NCBI RefSeq assembly: GCF_932526225.1
Contig: NC_064038.1
Coordinates: forward strand, 12,213,070-12,277,069
Reading direction: 5' to 3'
DNA from: Nematostella vectensis
Lineage: Eukaryota; Cnidaria; Anthozoa; Actiniaria; Edwardsiidae
DNA: 64,000 nucleotides
The notes beneath the pieces were generated by a model. That model did not search any database, was not told the origin of the DNA, and saw only the letters and a program-made list of their open reading frames with translations. The first letter of the stretch is position 1; each line of letters starts with the position of its first letter. Shown piece after piece: positions 11,131 through 21,140 of this stretch. Both the position numbers and the translations under genes were made by a program.

Positions 11131-11410
11131 CTCAATGTTCTACTTTTTCTACCAATCACGTGCCAGTTTCCTCAATGTTCTAATTTTTCTACCCATCACG
11201 TGTCAGTTTCCTCAATGTTCTACTTTTTCTACCAATCACGTGCCAGTTTCCTCAATGTTCTACTTTTCCTACCAATCACGTGTCAGTTTCCTCAATGTTC
11301 TACTTTTTCTACCAATCACGTGTCAGTTTCCTCAATGTTCTACTTTTTCTACCAATCACGTGCCAGTTTCCTCAATGTTCTACTTTTTCTACCAATCACG
11401 TGCCAGTTTC
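11131..11410. repeat. 40-bp minisatellite, 7 copies
   Basis: Unit CTCAATGTTCTACTTTTTCT plus ACCAATCACGTGCCAGTTTC, repeated every 40 bp from 11131 with a few substitutions (CACGTGC/CACGTGT, AATTTTTC). Each unit carries a CACGTG palindrome (E-box-like). Overlapping plus-strand frames are products of the stop-free unit. Confidence 0.96.
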
Positions 11411-11614
11411 TTGGTAGGATAGGCGGTTCGACGCTGGTAGTATCAGTGAACGCTTATATTCCTACGTACTTCTTTGGTTATCATGCGATCTCAGAAGAAT
11501 CTACCGTCCTGTTTAATAGTATGAATGAACAGTATATGTATGGGATAGTTGTCCAAAGAGGGTTACAGATAAAAGGCATGGATGTTACAGTGCTGGAACA
11601 TTGTCTAATCACAA

Positions 11615-12850
11615 CTGCGCATGCTCCTCTGCCGGCGTGACCTTTACCGAGAACGACATCCTGGGCAATGAACGCGTCGAATATCGATCGTCTTTAGCGA
11701 GCTTCGCACAACTGAGCATACTCCTCTGCCGGCGTACGTGTCGAATATCGATCGTCTTTAGCGAGCTTCGCACAATTGCGCATGCTCCTCAGCCGGCGTG
11801 AACGCGTCGAGTATCGATCGCCTTTAGCGAGCTTCTCACAACTGAGCATACTCCTCTGCCGGCGTACGCGTCGAATATCGATCGTCTTTAGCGAGCTTCG
11901 CACAATTGCGCATGCTCCTCTGCCGGCGTGAACGCGTCGAATATCGATCGTCTTTAGCGAGCTTCGCACAACTGAGCATGCTCCTCTGCCGGCGTACGCG
12001 TCGAATATCGATCGTCTTTAGCGAGCTTCGCACAACTGAGCATTCTCCTCTGCCGGCGTACGCGCTGAATATCGATCGTCTTTAGCGAGCTTCGCACAAC
12101 TGAGCATGCTCCTCTGCCGGCGTGAACGCGTCGAATATCGATCACCTTTAGCGAGCTTCGCTCAACTGCGCATGCTCCATTGCCGGCGTACGCGTCGAAT
12201 ATCGATCGTCTTTAGCGAGCTTTGCACAACTGCGCATACTCCTCTGCCGGCGTACGCGTCGAATATCGATCGTCTTTAGCAAAGCTTCGCACAACTGAGC
12301 ATGCTCTTCTCCCGGCGTACGCGTCGAATATCGATCATCTTTAGTGAGCTTCGTACAACTGGGCATGCTCCACTGCCGGAGTACGCGTCGAATATCGATC
12401 GTCTTTAGCGAGCTTCGCACAACTGAGCATGCTCCTCTGCCGGCGTGAACGCGTCGGATATCGATCGTCTTTAGCGAGCTTCGCACAACTGAGCATGCTC
12501 CTCTGCCGGCGTACGCGTCGAATATCGATCGTCTTTAGCGAGCTTCGCACAACTGCACATGCTCCTCTGCCGGCGTACGCGTCGAATATCGATCGTCTTT
12601 AGCGAGCTTTGCACAACTGCGCATGCTCCACTGCCGGCGTACGCGTCAAATATCGATCGTCTTTAGCGAGCTTCGCACAACTACGCATGCTCCTCTGCCG
12701 GCGTACGCGTCGAATATCGATCGTCTTTAGCGAGCTTTGCACAACTGCGCATACTCATCTGCCGGCGTACGCGTCGAATATCGATCGTCTTTAGCGAGCT
12801 TTGCACAACTGCGCATACTCATCTGCCGGCGTACGCGTCGAATATCGATA
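11615..12850. repeat. 64/66-bp satellite, about 19 copies
   Basis: Head-to-tail array. The unit includes TCGAATATCGATCGTCTTTA, GCGAGCTTCGCACAACTGAG and CATGCTCCTCTGCCGGCGTA. Length alternates between 64 (GGCGTACGCG) and 66 bp (GGCGTGAACGCG). Each unit holds several palindromes (ATCGAT, GCATGC, GCCGGC, GTACGC). GC content is well above the flanks. The many minus-strand frames (SLKTIDIRRV repeats) are shadows of the repeat. Confidence 0.96.
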
Positions 12851-13740
12851 TTTCTATTGAAATATTAACAATATATTCAACAAATTAAAAATGTTAGTTT
12901 TAAGAAACTGACTTATTGTCATGTTGTTTGTATACTAATAATATGCTGGAGAATGTAGGAGAACTTTGAGTACGCAGCTGCTTTGTCTCCTATTATCTTT
13001 GTTCTACAAAGGAGTTTTTTTGTCTCTATTCTTCTCGTTCTTTGTGTCGAGGTGCGGACATTGTTCATTTGCCCAATCAAATTGCAGCTTGTAATTGCTG
13101 CGTACTTACCCGAACTTTGGAAGGTATTGAGAGAATCTGGGAGAACTTTAGGAGGAATTGGGAGAATCTGGGAGATATTTGGGAGGAAATGGGAAAATCT
13201 TGGAGCAATTTCTAGGAGAATTTGGTTAATTCCCACGATTTCCTAGGATCCTGGATATTCCAAATCTGGGAGTTCTTAAGAATTCCTAAGAGCCGTTCAA
13301 AAAATACTTCCCAGATTCTCCTAGGAGAATCTAGGAGCTCCTAATCGGATTTCCCTAGGAACTCCTAGGATATCCTGGATACTCCCAAGTCTATTTCGCC
13401 TCGTTGATTTTATTAGGTAACCTAATAGGGGACTTGCGCTTAGAGATCAAGTGACTGTTTGGCTGGCAAACTAGCGCGCGCTCTGGCTTTTACCGGCAAA
13501 ATAACAACAAAAAGCAACTTTTCAGCGCAATTTTTTAAAGGGTTTAGTTCCATATTTAAATATTTTATTTTTCGTTGGTGTGTCGGGCGCATCATTTCTG
13601 TGATTACAGTAAAAACCCGCGTATAAGAACAAGTTGATTAAGAACACCTAGGCCTGTTTTTAGGAAATAAATTACCATTTATATAAGAACACATTCAGAC
13701 TGAAAAATGAAAGTTGTTCTTGTATGAGAAAATATCAAAG
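12851..13740. other. Non-coding region with a periodic CTAGGA/GGGAGAAT motif block
   Basis: From 13120 to 13395 variants of GGGAGAATCTGG, TTCTAGGAGAAT and CTCCTAGGA recur every 10-20 bases, first on one strand and then in inverted sense, so the block can fold on itself. At about 13610-13725 CGCGTATAAGAAC and ATATAAGAACA resemble transposon end sequence. No gene seen. Confidence 0.5.
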
Positions 13741-13755
13741 ATCATATATATGTGT
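13741..13755. repeat. Left 15-bp target-site duplication of the Penelope-like element
   Basis: ATCATATATATGTGT, identical to 16173-16187. The pair brackets the minus-strand element, as expected for retrotransposition-generated duplications. Confidence 0.8.
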
Positions 13756-13798
13756 GGTAATCAGTGTTGGTTTGAGAAAAATACAAACTACATAGGTT

Positions 13799-13839
13799 TC
13801 CCTACAGGTCTGTTTCGTGGTTGCCCACTCATCAGGGGA
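13799..13839 (-). ncRNA. Hammerhead ribozyme in the Penelope-like element
   Basis: On the minus strand all core parts occur in order: a stem I 5' strand TCCC (13839-13836), the core CTGATGA (13835-13829), stem II GTGG-GCAA-CCAC (13828-13817) with a GNRA-type loop, GAAA (13816-13813), a minimal stem III in which ACAG pairs with CTGT across a 2-nt loop (13813-13804), the cleavage triplet GTA (13805-13803), and the stem I 3' strand GGGA (13802-13799) pairing with TCCC. The very short stem III is the form described for Penelope-element and retrozyme hammerheads. Self-cleavage after A13803 is predicted. Confidence 0.85.
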
Positions 13840-14034
13840 TTTAATGAGAATATTCCTACCATCGTATATATACTATTAACATTGAAATTTACATAATAAT
13901 AGACTGATAGTTTTAGCTAAGGCGGTAAGAGGAACAATAGCTTGTTACATTAAATATGCGGGGCGAAAACTAACAGTGCGGAACGTGTGAAAAATTGATA
14001 GCGCGAAAATTTAACGGTGACGGGATTAACAGTT

Positions 14035-16161
14035 CTAATTGTTTCGTAGCAGGGCTTTGTTTCTGTGGCGGCACGAGGACACGAGTTCATTGCGTTTATT
14101 TAGAGTTGATAGTTTGGGTTGGCAGATGATCGTCAGCTTTTCCTTGAGGCAGAGGTTGCAACGCTTAGTGGTACTGTTGTAGGCGGAGTGGGAAGAAAGA
14201 ATGCGCCATGAAATAAAGTACTCAATCATGCTGTCCTTGAGAGTCCAGACGTGTTTGCTGAGTTCGGTGGAGTTTCTGTGTTTGGCGTGTCGGAATGATG
14301 CGGTGTGGTTTCTGTACCTGGTCTTGAAGCTGTTTTCAGTGAGCCCGACGTATGTTTCCGAGGTGTTGTTGTCTTTTCGAGTTACGGTAGCTTGGTAGAT
14401 AACAGATGTCTGTAGGCAGTTTCCGTCTAGAGGGCAGGTGTCTTTCTGTCGGCAGTTGCATGTCTTGTTGTTGGTAGTGGTAGGGGCGGAGCTGGCGGTC
14501 TCGGTAGCCGACGATGCGGTGATGATGCGCTTGTTGTGGTTGTCGATGATCTGTTTGGTGTTGTTCATGCAGCTGTAACTGATTTTGATGGTGTTTCTGT
14601 TGAAGATTTTACGGAGGTGGTTGTCTTTCGGGAAGTGTTTGTCTATCAGGGTGAGGAATCTGTGGCCGATGTTGGTGCTGGTGTTCTTGCTGAAGGGCGG
14701 GTTGTACCATAGGATGTTGTTGCGTTTGCGGGTTTTACGGTTGGTTACGGTGTTGGGTTCGTAGCGTAGCGTGTAGTTGTATCCGCTATCGTCGAGTGCT
14801 TTCTGGTAAGGTGGCGCGGTCTGGTCAAAGGAGGCTTGGTCTGAAGATAGGGCAGATAGGCGTCTGTTGATACCAGCAGGGATGTTCTTGGTGATGGAGG
14901 GCGGGTGGTTGCTCTCACGGTGGACATATTGTAGCGAGGAGTTCGGCTTTGTATAAGGCTGGTGTGCATTACGTTTTAGGTCGAGGGTGACGTCTAGGAA
15001 ATTGACAACTTGTTTGTTTGCCTCAATGGTGATTCGGAGTCCGTTGTTGTTGAAGATGCGGCATAGTTCCTTTTTTAGGTTTATGGTGGCTCTGGGTGTG
15101 GCGTTGGTGGTGGCTAGTCCGTCGTCGCGGTAGAGTCATACGTTCATATTGAGGTCCTGAAGTTGGGAGAGAAGGAAGTTGCCTACAAGTTCACAGGTTT
15201 CTGCGCCATCGAAGCTCCCCATCGTAACATCAAATATCGTGTTGCCTTTCTTCTGCCAGGGTGTTTGGTTGTGGACCAGGAAGGAGCTCTTGGAGTGGGT
15301 TATAATCTCTTTTTCATCAGGGGTGATTTCGTCATAGTTGGAGGCGAAGTCGAGTGCTCTTGATAGTAGGTCTTGGCTGATAGATGGGTAGAATTCTACG
15401 ATGTCAAAACAGATGAAGTTGAGTTGGTGTTTGTTTTCGGCAGCCTTGAACCAGTCAATGACGGCTTTAGTGCTTTTCCATTGGTTGAAGTTTCGTTTCT
15501 TTGCAATTACGCTATTGATACGGTCGAGGATCTTTTTGCTGATTTTTCCGATTTCGGGTTTTGTGGGGTTGATGAGTCTGCAGGTAGGTTTGTTAGCGAA
15601 GTTCGGCTTATGGTCTTTGAGAGTTATGAAGGCTTGCTTGTTGGCCGTGGTGTCTATTCTATCGTCTAAATCCAGTTTTGTAGCGATCTCTTTGTTTTTC
15701 TTGTGGACAGATTGCGTTGTTTCGGAGGGTGCTTTTTTGTAGGACTTGTTTATTTCTTTTTCTAGGAGATTCTTGTAGGTAGCTGGCTCTAGTTTGTAAA
15801 AGTTTGTGGTTTTATTTGCGGGGATCAGTAGTTTAGGTTCTTTTTTAATGTTGTCGGTGTCTTCTTTTAGCTTGCCCAGGAAAGGAGTGTTCAGGTTCTT
15901 GAATTTTACTGACTGGATCATTTTTAACATGTCTTCTTCGAACTCTTTCAGTTCTTCTACAGGAGGCGGATTTTTGGTTGAGCGGAATCCATAAGTTTCT
16001 TTGGAGGTCGAGGCGGTGTCCGTGTTTAGGAAGAAGTGTGCTTTCCAGCGCATTCGGCGTAAAAAGTGTTCGGTTTTTTTCAATATTAGGCGTTGGAGGT
16101 AATCACTGCGAGATGGTAGGGGAATATTCTTCGTTGAGTAGTTGATGTGGAATTTTTCCAT
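14035..16161 (-). CDS. Penelope-like RT/GIY-YIG polyprotein, one in-frame TGA
   Basis: Frame of 709 codons interrupted by a single TGA at 15138-15136. RT landmarks: LKDHKPNFANKPTCRLINP (about 15560), motif A CFDIVEFYPSIS (about 15400), TMGSFDGAETCELVGN (about 15210) and the catalytic YRDDG directly after the TGA (15132-15118). The C-terminal part has a Cys cluster (CNCRQKDTCPLDGNC, about 14450) and a GIY-YIG-type endonuclease (YQATV, ETYVGLTENSFKTRYRNH, STELSKHVW), followed by RCNLCLKEK and a conserved C-terminus, the wording usual in animal Penelope-like elements. The TGA is one substitution from GGA and sits two codons before the catalytic motif, so the copy is probably inactive, or a sequencing error. 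Confidence 0.88.
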
Positions 16162-16172
16162 AATGTGTGGTA

Positions 16173-16187
16173 ATCATATATATGTGT
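16173..16187. repeat. Right 15-bp target-site duplication of the Penelope-like element
   Basis: ATCATATATATGTGT, identical to 13741-13755. Confidence 0.8.
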
Positions 16188-16254
16188 AAAACTGGCTGCC
16201 TGATAACAGCAGATGGCTCTGATGATGACTCCTCGGGGCTTGTAACATTATGTA

Positions 16255-16424
16255 TTTTCAAGTCAACCTTGTAGAAACCAGGTAAAAATGTTTGAAGGGG
16301 GGGCCGGAAAACTTTGTGGAAAGGTCGTAAATCTGCATCACAATCATGTAGAATCTATGTAAATTTTGCAAGCTAACCTTGTAGAAACCATGTAGAAGTT
16401 TATAAAGGGGGGCCGAAAAATCTT
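16255..16424. repeat. 111-bp tandem repeat, left part (split by a LINE)
   Basis: Units contain CTTGTAGAAACCATGTAGAA, AAAGGGGGGCCG and AAAGGTCGTAAATCTGCATC. CTTGTAGAAACC recurs 111 bp apart (16268, 16379). The array resumes at 19765. Confidence 0.85.
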
Positions 16425-19400
16425 ATTTATTTATTACATTCACGGTGATGGCGGCCGTAGGAGGCAAAGAACAGGACTGAGGACCCTTACAGGCTCAGCC
16501 CCCGTTGGTCAGCAGTATAGTAAACATTACATACATAAAAACAACACTAGCAAACTTAATAGCGACAAACTGAATCAATGTTGCACTGCCTACAAATAGG
16601 ACATAAGATGCGCCATGTCCGGATGTTGTCATGGTGGAAGACTTCGGATAGGCGCGTTGCCAGTAGTGACTTCAGGCGGGACTTGAAGAGGGGGTTCCGC
16701 TCAGACGATCTAATTTGCAGGGGAATGGCATTCCAGGCAGGGCAAAAACGTACAAAATACGATTCGCGGAAGGTAGAGGTTTGCGAAGCGATCAAGCGAA
16801 TGTCTAATCCTGTTGAACCTCGACGAGTGCTAGAGTTTGAAACTTGGATGATACGGGAGATGTCCATGTGTATCTCGCCTTTGATACATCGATAGAGGAA
16901 AAGCAGATCAAGGTATTCAAGGAAATAGCACAGAGGGAGGAGATTAATGTTAAGAAGGCGCTGCTTATAGTCCAGTTCGAGTCCTTGAAACATGTAGCGT
17001 GTAGCTCACCTCCGCACTCTCTCTAGCGATCTCATCAGATGGAGAGACCCCAACTGGCAGGGCGCCCACGCCTGGCTAGCATAGGTGAGGTGCGATCTTA
17101 CAAGGGAGACAGCGTCTTTTGTAAATCGAGGGGGAGACCGTTTGAGCAGTGCCGCCAGAGGAAGCCGAGCATCTTGTTTGCTTTTGAGATGACGTTATGG
17201 GTGTGTTCACCCCAGGAGAGGTCGTGTGACACTTGGACGCCAAAGTCGCGGACAGATGTTACCCTTTCCAGTGTGGCATCGCCGAGAACATACTCTCTTT
17301 CGAAACTCTGTCTCTTTCGCGTAACTCGCAGATTTTCGCATTTGCTTGGCTGGAAAAAGAGCTCGTTGTAGGTTGCCCATTTCGCAAGTGAGTCCAGATC
17401 TTCTTGAAGTTTCTGCACATCGTTTGGTGTTGTAATAGTTCGAAAGCATTTGGTATCGTCGGCGAACATAGCAATGCTTGAAGACACAGCATCCGGTAGG
17501 TCATTGATGTACAAAAGAGAATTGGACCAAGGACCGATTCTTGGGGAACCCCCGAACCCACTTCCTCCCAATTGCTGGTCACGCCGTTTAAGACAACACG
17601 TTGACGGCGACTCTCAAACCATCTATAGAGGCTACCTGTGATACCAAGAGCACAGAGCTTCTGAAGTAGATGGGCATGACACACTGTGTCAAAGGCGCGG
17701 GTCAGGTCGAGGTAGATAACGTCTGTCTCTACACCACGATCCAGGGTCTTGCCGATGTCGTGGAGAACCGCCAGCAGTTGTGTAGTGCACGAAACCCTCG
17801 CGAAAACTCTGCTGCAGATGGTATATGCGGTCAATTGTGAATGACACTAGCCGCCTGGCAACACATTTCTCCAGTACCTAAGACAGGATCGGCAAAAGCG
17901 ATATACCACGGTAGTTGGAAAACAAGGCACGCGGACCTTTCTTGTAGATGGGAGTCAGGTTAGCATCCTTCCACTCAGAGAAAATATCGCCCGATGCGAG
18001 AGAGAGGTTGAAGAGACTGTAGACTGGTTCAGCGATGGCGTCAGCGCACTCAACAAGAAGTCTTGCGGGGATAAGGTCAGGACCCATTGCCTTGTTGACA
18101 TTGAGCGCTTGAAGTTCTTGTAGCACTTCCTGCGTAGACAGCACGATATTTGAAAGCACATGGCTTATGCATAGGGTGCCTGCTGGAAAAGAGCACAGGG
18201 AGTGGTCCGTGAAGATCGACTTGAAACGGTTCGAAAACGCTTCGGCCTTGAGCAAATCGCCGGTGACCTCGTTGTTGCCCTCTAACATCGTTTCAGGAAA
18301 GGAGCTGCGAGAGGATTTGGTTTTGAAAAAGGACCAGAAGGGCTTGGCATTAGAGTGGACTTCAGAGGCAATTCTTGTGAAGTAGGCTTTCCTATTCGCC
18401 CGAATCCAGTTCTTTATCCGCTGACGCATTCTCCTGAATTTCTCGAAAACTGCAGGGTCTTTGGATTTGCGCACTTTGTTTTTCCAAAACGTTTTTTTCT
18501 TTTTTATAGCGTACGCGAGATCGCAATCAATCCAGGGAGCGCACTGATTGTTTTTGACGTTACGCATAGGAACAAAGGTGTCTACTGCATCCAGAAACGC
18601 ACTCTTCCAAGACCTGAGGGAATTGTTCACATCATGAGAGTCCCATTCTATAGCAGCACAGTTTGTTTGTAGATGGCCCCTAAGGGACGCAAAGTCAGCG
18701 TTCTTAAAATCATAAACAGATCTGGATGGTGAATTTATTATCTTGGCGGAACAGCGAAAATCAAAATAGATGCATTTGTTATCGGACGGTAAACAATTGT
18801 TTCCCTCCACAAAAACCGAGTCCACTAGATTTATATCGCTAACTAGAACTAGATCTAGAATATTTTCTTTCCGCGTGGGAGCTTCGACTAGCTGGTAGAG
18901 AAATGCATCAGATAGAATATTGGCGAACTCGCATACAATTCCAACGTCGCTGTTAACAAAACCAGATCCTTCAACCCATTGAATCTTGGGGAAATTGAAA
19001 TCGCCAACAATAAGCACCTCAGCGTATTTTCTCGATCCCGTCAAACCTGTTAATGACCTGAATGGGACGACGAACTCGTTGTCGTCTGGAGCGCGGTAGC
19101 ACACTGCTACCAGAAGTAACTTATTGGATGACAGTTTCACTTCAACCGCTGCAACAGCTCCGGGAAGGGATAGCGGGTTAACGGCTATCCGGGAAGGGAT
19201 AGCGGGTTAACGGCTATGCTGGATTTAGCGGCAAGCAGCACTCCCCCGCCTACACGCGTTTCCCTGTCCTTGTGGAATATCATAGCCATTGGGTAGAATC
19301 TCCGTGTCCAGAATGCTTGAGTTTAACCAAGTTTCACTAATCGCCACGAGGTCGTAGTCGGCGGAGTAAACTATGTCTTGTAGGCGATTCAATTTGCACT

Positions 19401-19764
19401 CCAATGCCTCGTTACCTTCTGTGTCCCAAGTAGCGGCTTTCAGACTCCTGGCATTTTGGTAGAACACCGAGAGAGAATGCCCAGGAAAGCCAGGGTTCGA
19501 CTCAACGTTGTCGCTCCTTGTGATCCGCAGCTCGCACAGGTTGAATGAAGGCGAAGTTGAGCAGTTGTAGTAAGAGACTCTCCCTTGGAAGTAACGCGCA
19601 CGGCAAACATTAAAAGTCCTGACAGAGCCCCAGTGCGGTACTTGACACTGCTTGTCCACATTTAGGCCAATTGGCCGTGATAAATGTACAGTTACAAGCA
19701 AAAAGATGAAAAATACGTCGGAGCTGGGAAAAGGACGTCCTGCCGCCATGACGGACCGCTGACA
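16425..19764 (-). mobile_element. CR1/Jockey-type LINE, near full length but broken
   Basis: Minus-strand element with an APE-type endonuclease (SVFYQNARSLK and LVAISETWLNSSI near 19330-19440; VGDFNFPKIQW near 18990; DLVLVSD near 18850), an RT (MGPDLIPARLL near 18080, YLDLTRAFDTVCHAHLL near 17700, GSGVPQESVLGP near 17560, MFADDT near 17465) and a C-terminal region (about 16993-16556), ending in an A/T-rich tail (TAAATAAATAAG on the minus strand). Frameshifts lie near 19230, 17870 and 17550, and stops follow 17098. Inserted cleanly into the 111-bp tandem repeat: left flank AAAAATCTT joins right flank TGTAGAAAGG to rebuild the unit with 0-1 bp duplicated. Confidence 0.9.
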
Positions 19765-19960
19765 TGTAGAAAGGTCGTAAATCTGCATCACAATCATGTA
19801 GAATTTATGTAAATTTTGCAAGCTTATCTTGTACAAACCATGTAAACGTGTCTAAAGGGGGCCCAAAAAACCTTGTAGAAAGGTCGTTATGAAAATCATG
19901 TAAAATCTATGTAAATTTTGGAAGCCTTTTAGAAACCATATAGAAGTGTCTAAAAGCATT
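19765..19960. repeat. 111-bp tandem repeat, right part
   Basis: Continues the array at 16255-16424 (AAAGGTCGTAAATCTGCATC, GTAAATTTTGCAAGC, AAACCATGTAAACGTGTCTA), degenerating toward 19960. Confidence 0.85.
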
Positions 19961-20110
19961 CATAATAACGGTATTCACTTTGTGGGCCTCCTGTGTGCCA
20001 TTTTCTACGGTAAAACAATCCGTCAGCGGTCTCAAACATAAGGCGGAGGTAAGTACTTCATGTAACCATATTAAATAGTATCATCTTTGTGTAACCATAT
20101 TATCAGATTA

Positions 20111-20405
20111 TAGTGTTATATTGTATTGTATTCCCCGGTATTTCCTTGTATTTCCCTGTATTCTCCTGTATTTCCCTGTATTCTCCCGTATTTCCCTGTA
20201 TTCTCCTCTATTTCCCTGTATTCTCCTCTATTTCCCTGTATTCTCCTGTATTTCCTGTATTCTCCTGTTTTTCCCTGTATTCTCCTGTATTTCCCAGTAT
20301 TCTCCTGTATTTACCTGTATTTTCCTGTATTTCCTTGTATTTCCCTGTATTTCCCTGTATTCTCCTTTATTTCCCTGTATTCTCCTGTATTTCCCTGTAT
20401 TCTCC
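20111..20405. repeat. 20-bp pyrimidine-rich minisatellite
   Basis: About 15 copies of TATTTCCCTGTATTCTCCTG with substitutions. The unit has no stop in any plus frame, so three overlapping frames of over 100 codons exist; none is a gene. Confidence 0.96.
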
Positions 20406-20954
20406 TATGCCAAAAGAGATGGCAAAAGAGCACCCATTACCGCATTTGATATGTTAGAGTAGTACCTTAATTGTTGATCCATCAACGATATTGCCGAACG
20501 TCTTGGATGCATTAGTGAACAATCCCACAGGCGTGTATGATTGAAGAACAGACGAAGAACTGCTACGAAATGGAGTATACAAGTCTTGCCACTCATAACG
20601 CGCTGTACCGTGACGCGAGTTAAACCCGCCCCAGACCTCCGAGATTGCTTTAGTCGACTGCGTCTCGTACCCAGCCGCCACTCGGTCTGGTTGTATCTAT
20701 GGTGATAGCGCTGCTACAAACTAAAGGCCTGGTCACGCTGCGCATGTCCATGGCTTGGATTGCGAGTTTATAGCATTTGTTATCTTGAAAGGATAGACCT
20801 GAAATTGTTTGTTGAGGTGACTTGAACTTAGAAATCACGTTACTTATTGGCAAACTGGTGCCAAGACTAACAAGACTAAATGAAGGCGACAGTCACTCCA
20901 GAGAGCGACGAAAAAAAAATATCTCGATAAGAATACGCAGTGGCTATATGCCAG

Positions 20955-21140
20955 ACAATCGGGAAAGGTCGTCGATGAACTATATGCCCGACAGTTTTCA
21001 ACAAAGCTCTATTTAAAATATTTTTCCCTTTCTAAACAAGTATAAGGTAATTTGAACTCACTAGGCTGACAATTTACTGGCTTATTTGAATAAATTGGAA
21101 ACTGTCGGGCATTTAGTCCATTGAAGACCTTTCCCGGTCA
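20955..21140. repeat. Imperfect inverted repeat
   Basis: CGGGAAAGGTC..TATGCCCGACAGTTTTC (20959-21000) is found inverted at 21096-21138 (AACTGTCGGGCATT..GACCTTTCCCGG), with about 100 bp between arms. Possibly a MITE or hairpin remnant inside the decayed copy. Confidence 0.65.

Larger units (their letters stand above)
13756..16172 (-). mobile_element. Penelope-like retroelement, near-intact
   Basis: A 2,417-bp unit between identical 15-bp duplications. It contains one long minus-strand frame (16161-14035) encoding reverse transcriptase and a C-terminal GIY-YIG endonuclease, the hallmark pair of Penelope-like elements, then about 270 bp of 3' sequence holding a hammerhead ribozyme. Only 11 bp precede the ATG, so the upstream terminal repeat of a full-length element appears to be missing (5' truncation). 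I cannot name the subfamily safely. Confidence 0.85.

Noticed and set aside
11111-11640. Plus-strand frames over the 40-bp repeat (FYQSRASFLNVL repeats)
   Set aside because: The unit lacks stops and 40 is not divisible by three, so several frames are open; no sign of selection on protein.
11694-12550. Minus-strand frames SLKTIDIRRV/RRQRSMLSC over the 64-bp satellite
   Set aside because: Shadows of the satellite; unit lengths vary between 64 and 66 bp, which would destroy any real reading frame.
14745-14969. Minus-strand 74-codon frame inside the Penelope-like element
   Set aside because: It is out of frame with the RT/GIY-YIG reading, which is open through the same stretch and shows the family motifs.
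16200-16240. A second hammerhead candidate (CTGATGATGACTCC) on the plus strand next to the Penelope-like element
   Set aside because: CTGATGA is present, but no GAAA with a closing stem II and no NUH cleavage site in the right place.
20113-20462. Three overlapping plus-strand frames of over 100 codons
   Set aside because: All three frames are open over the 20-bp pyrimidine-rich minisatellite, so none is informative.
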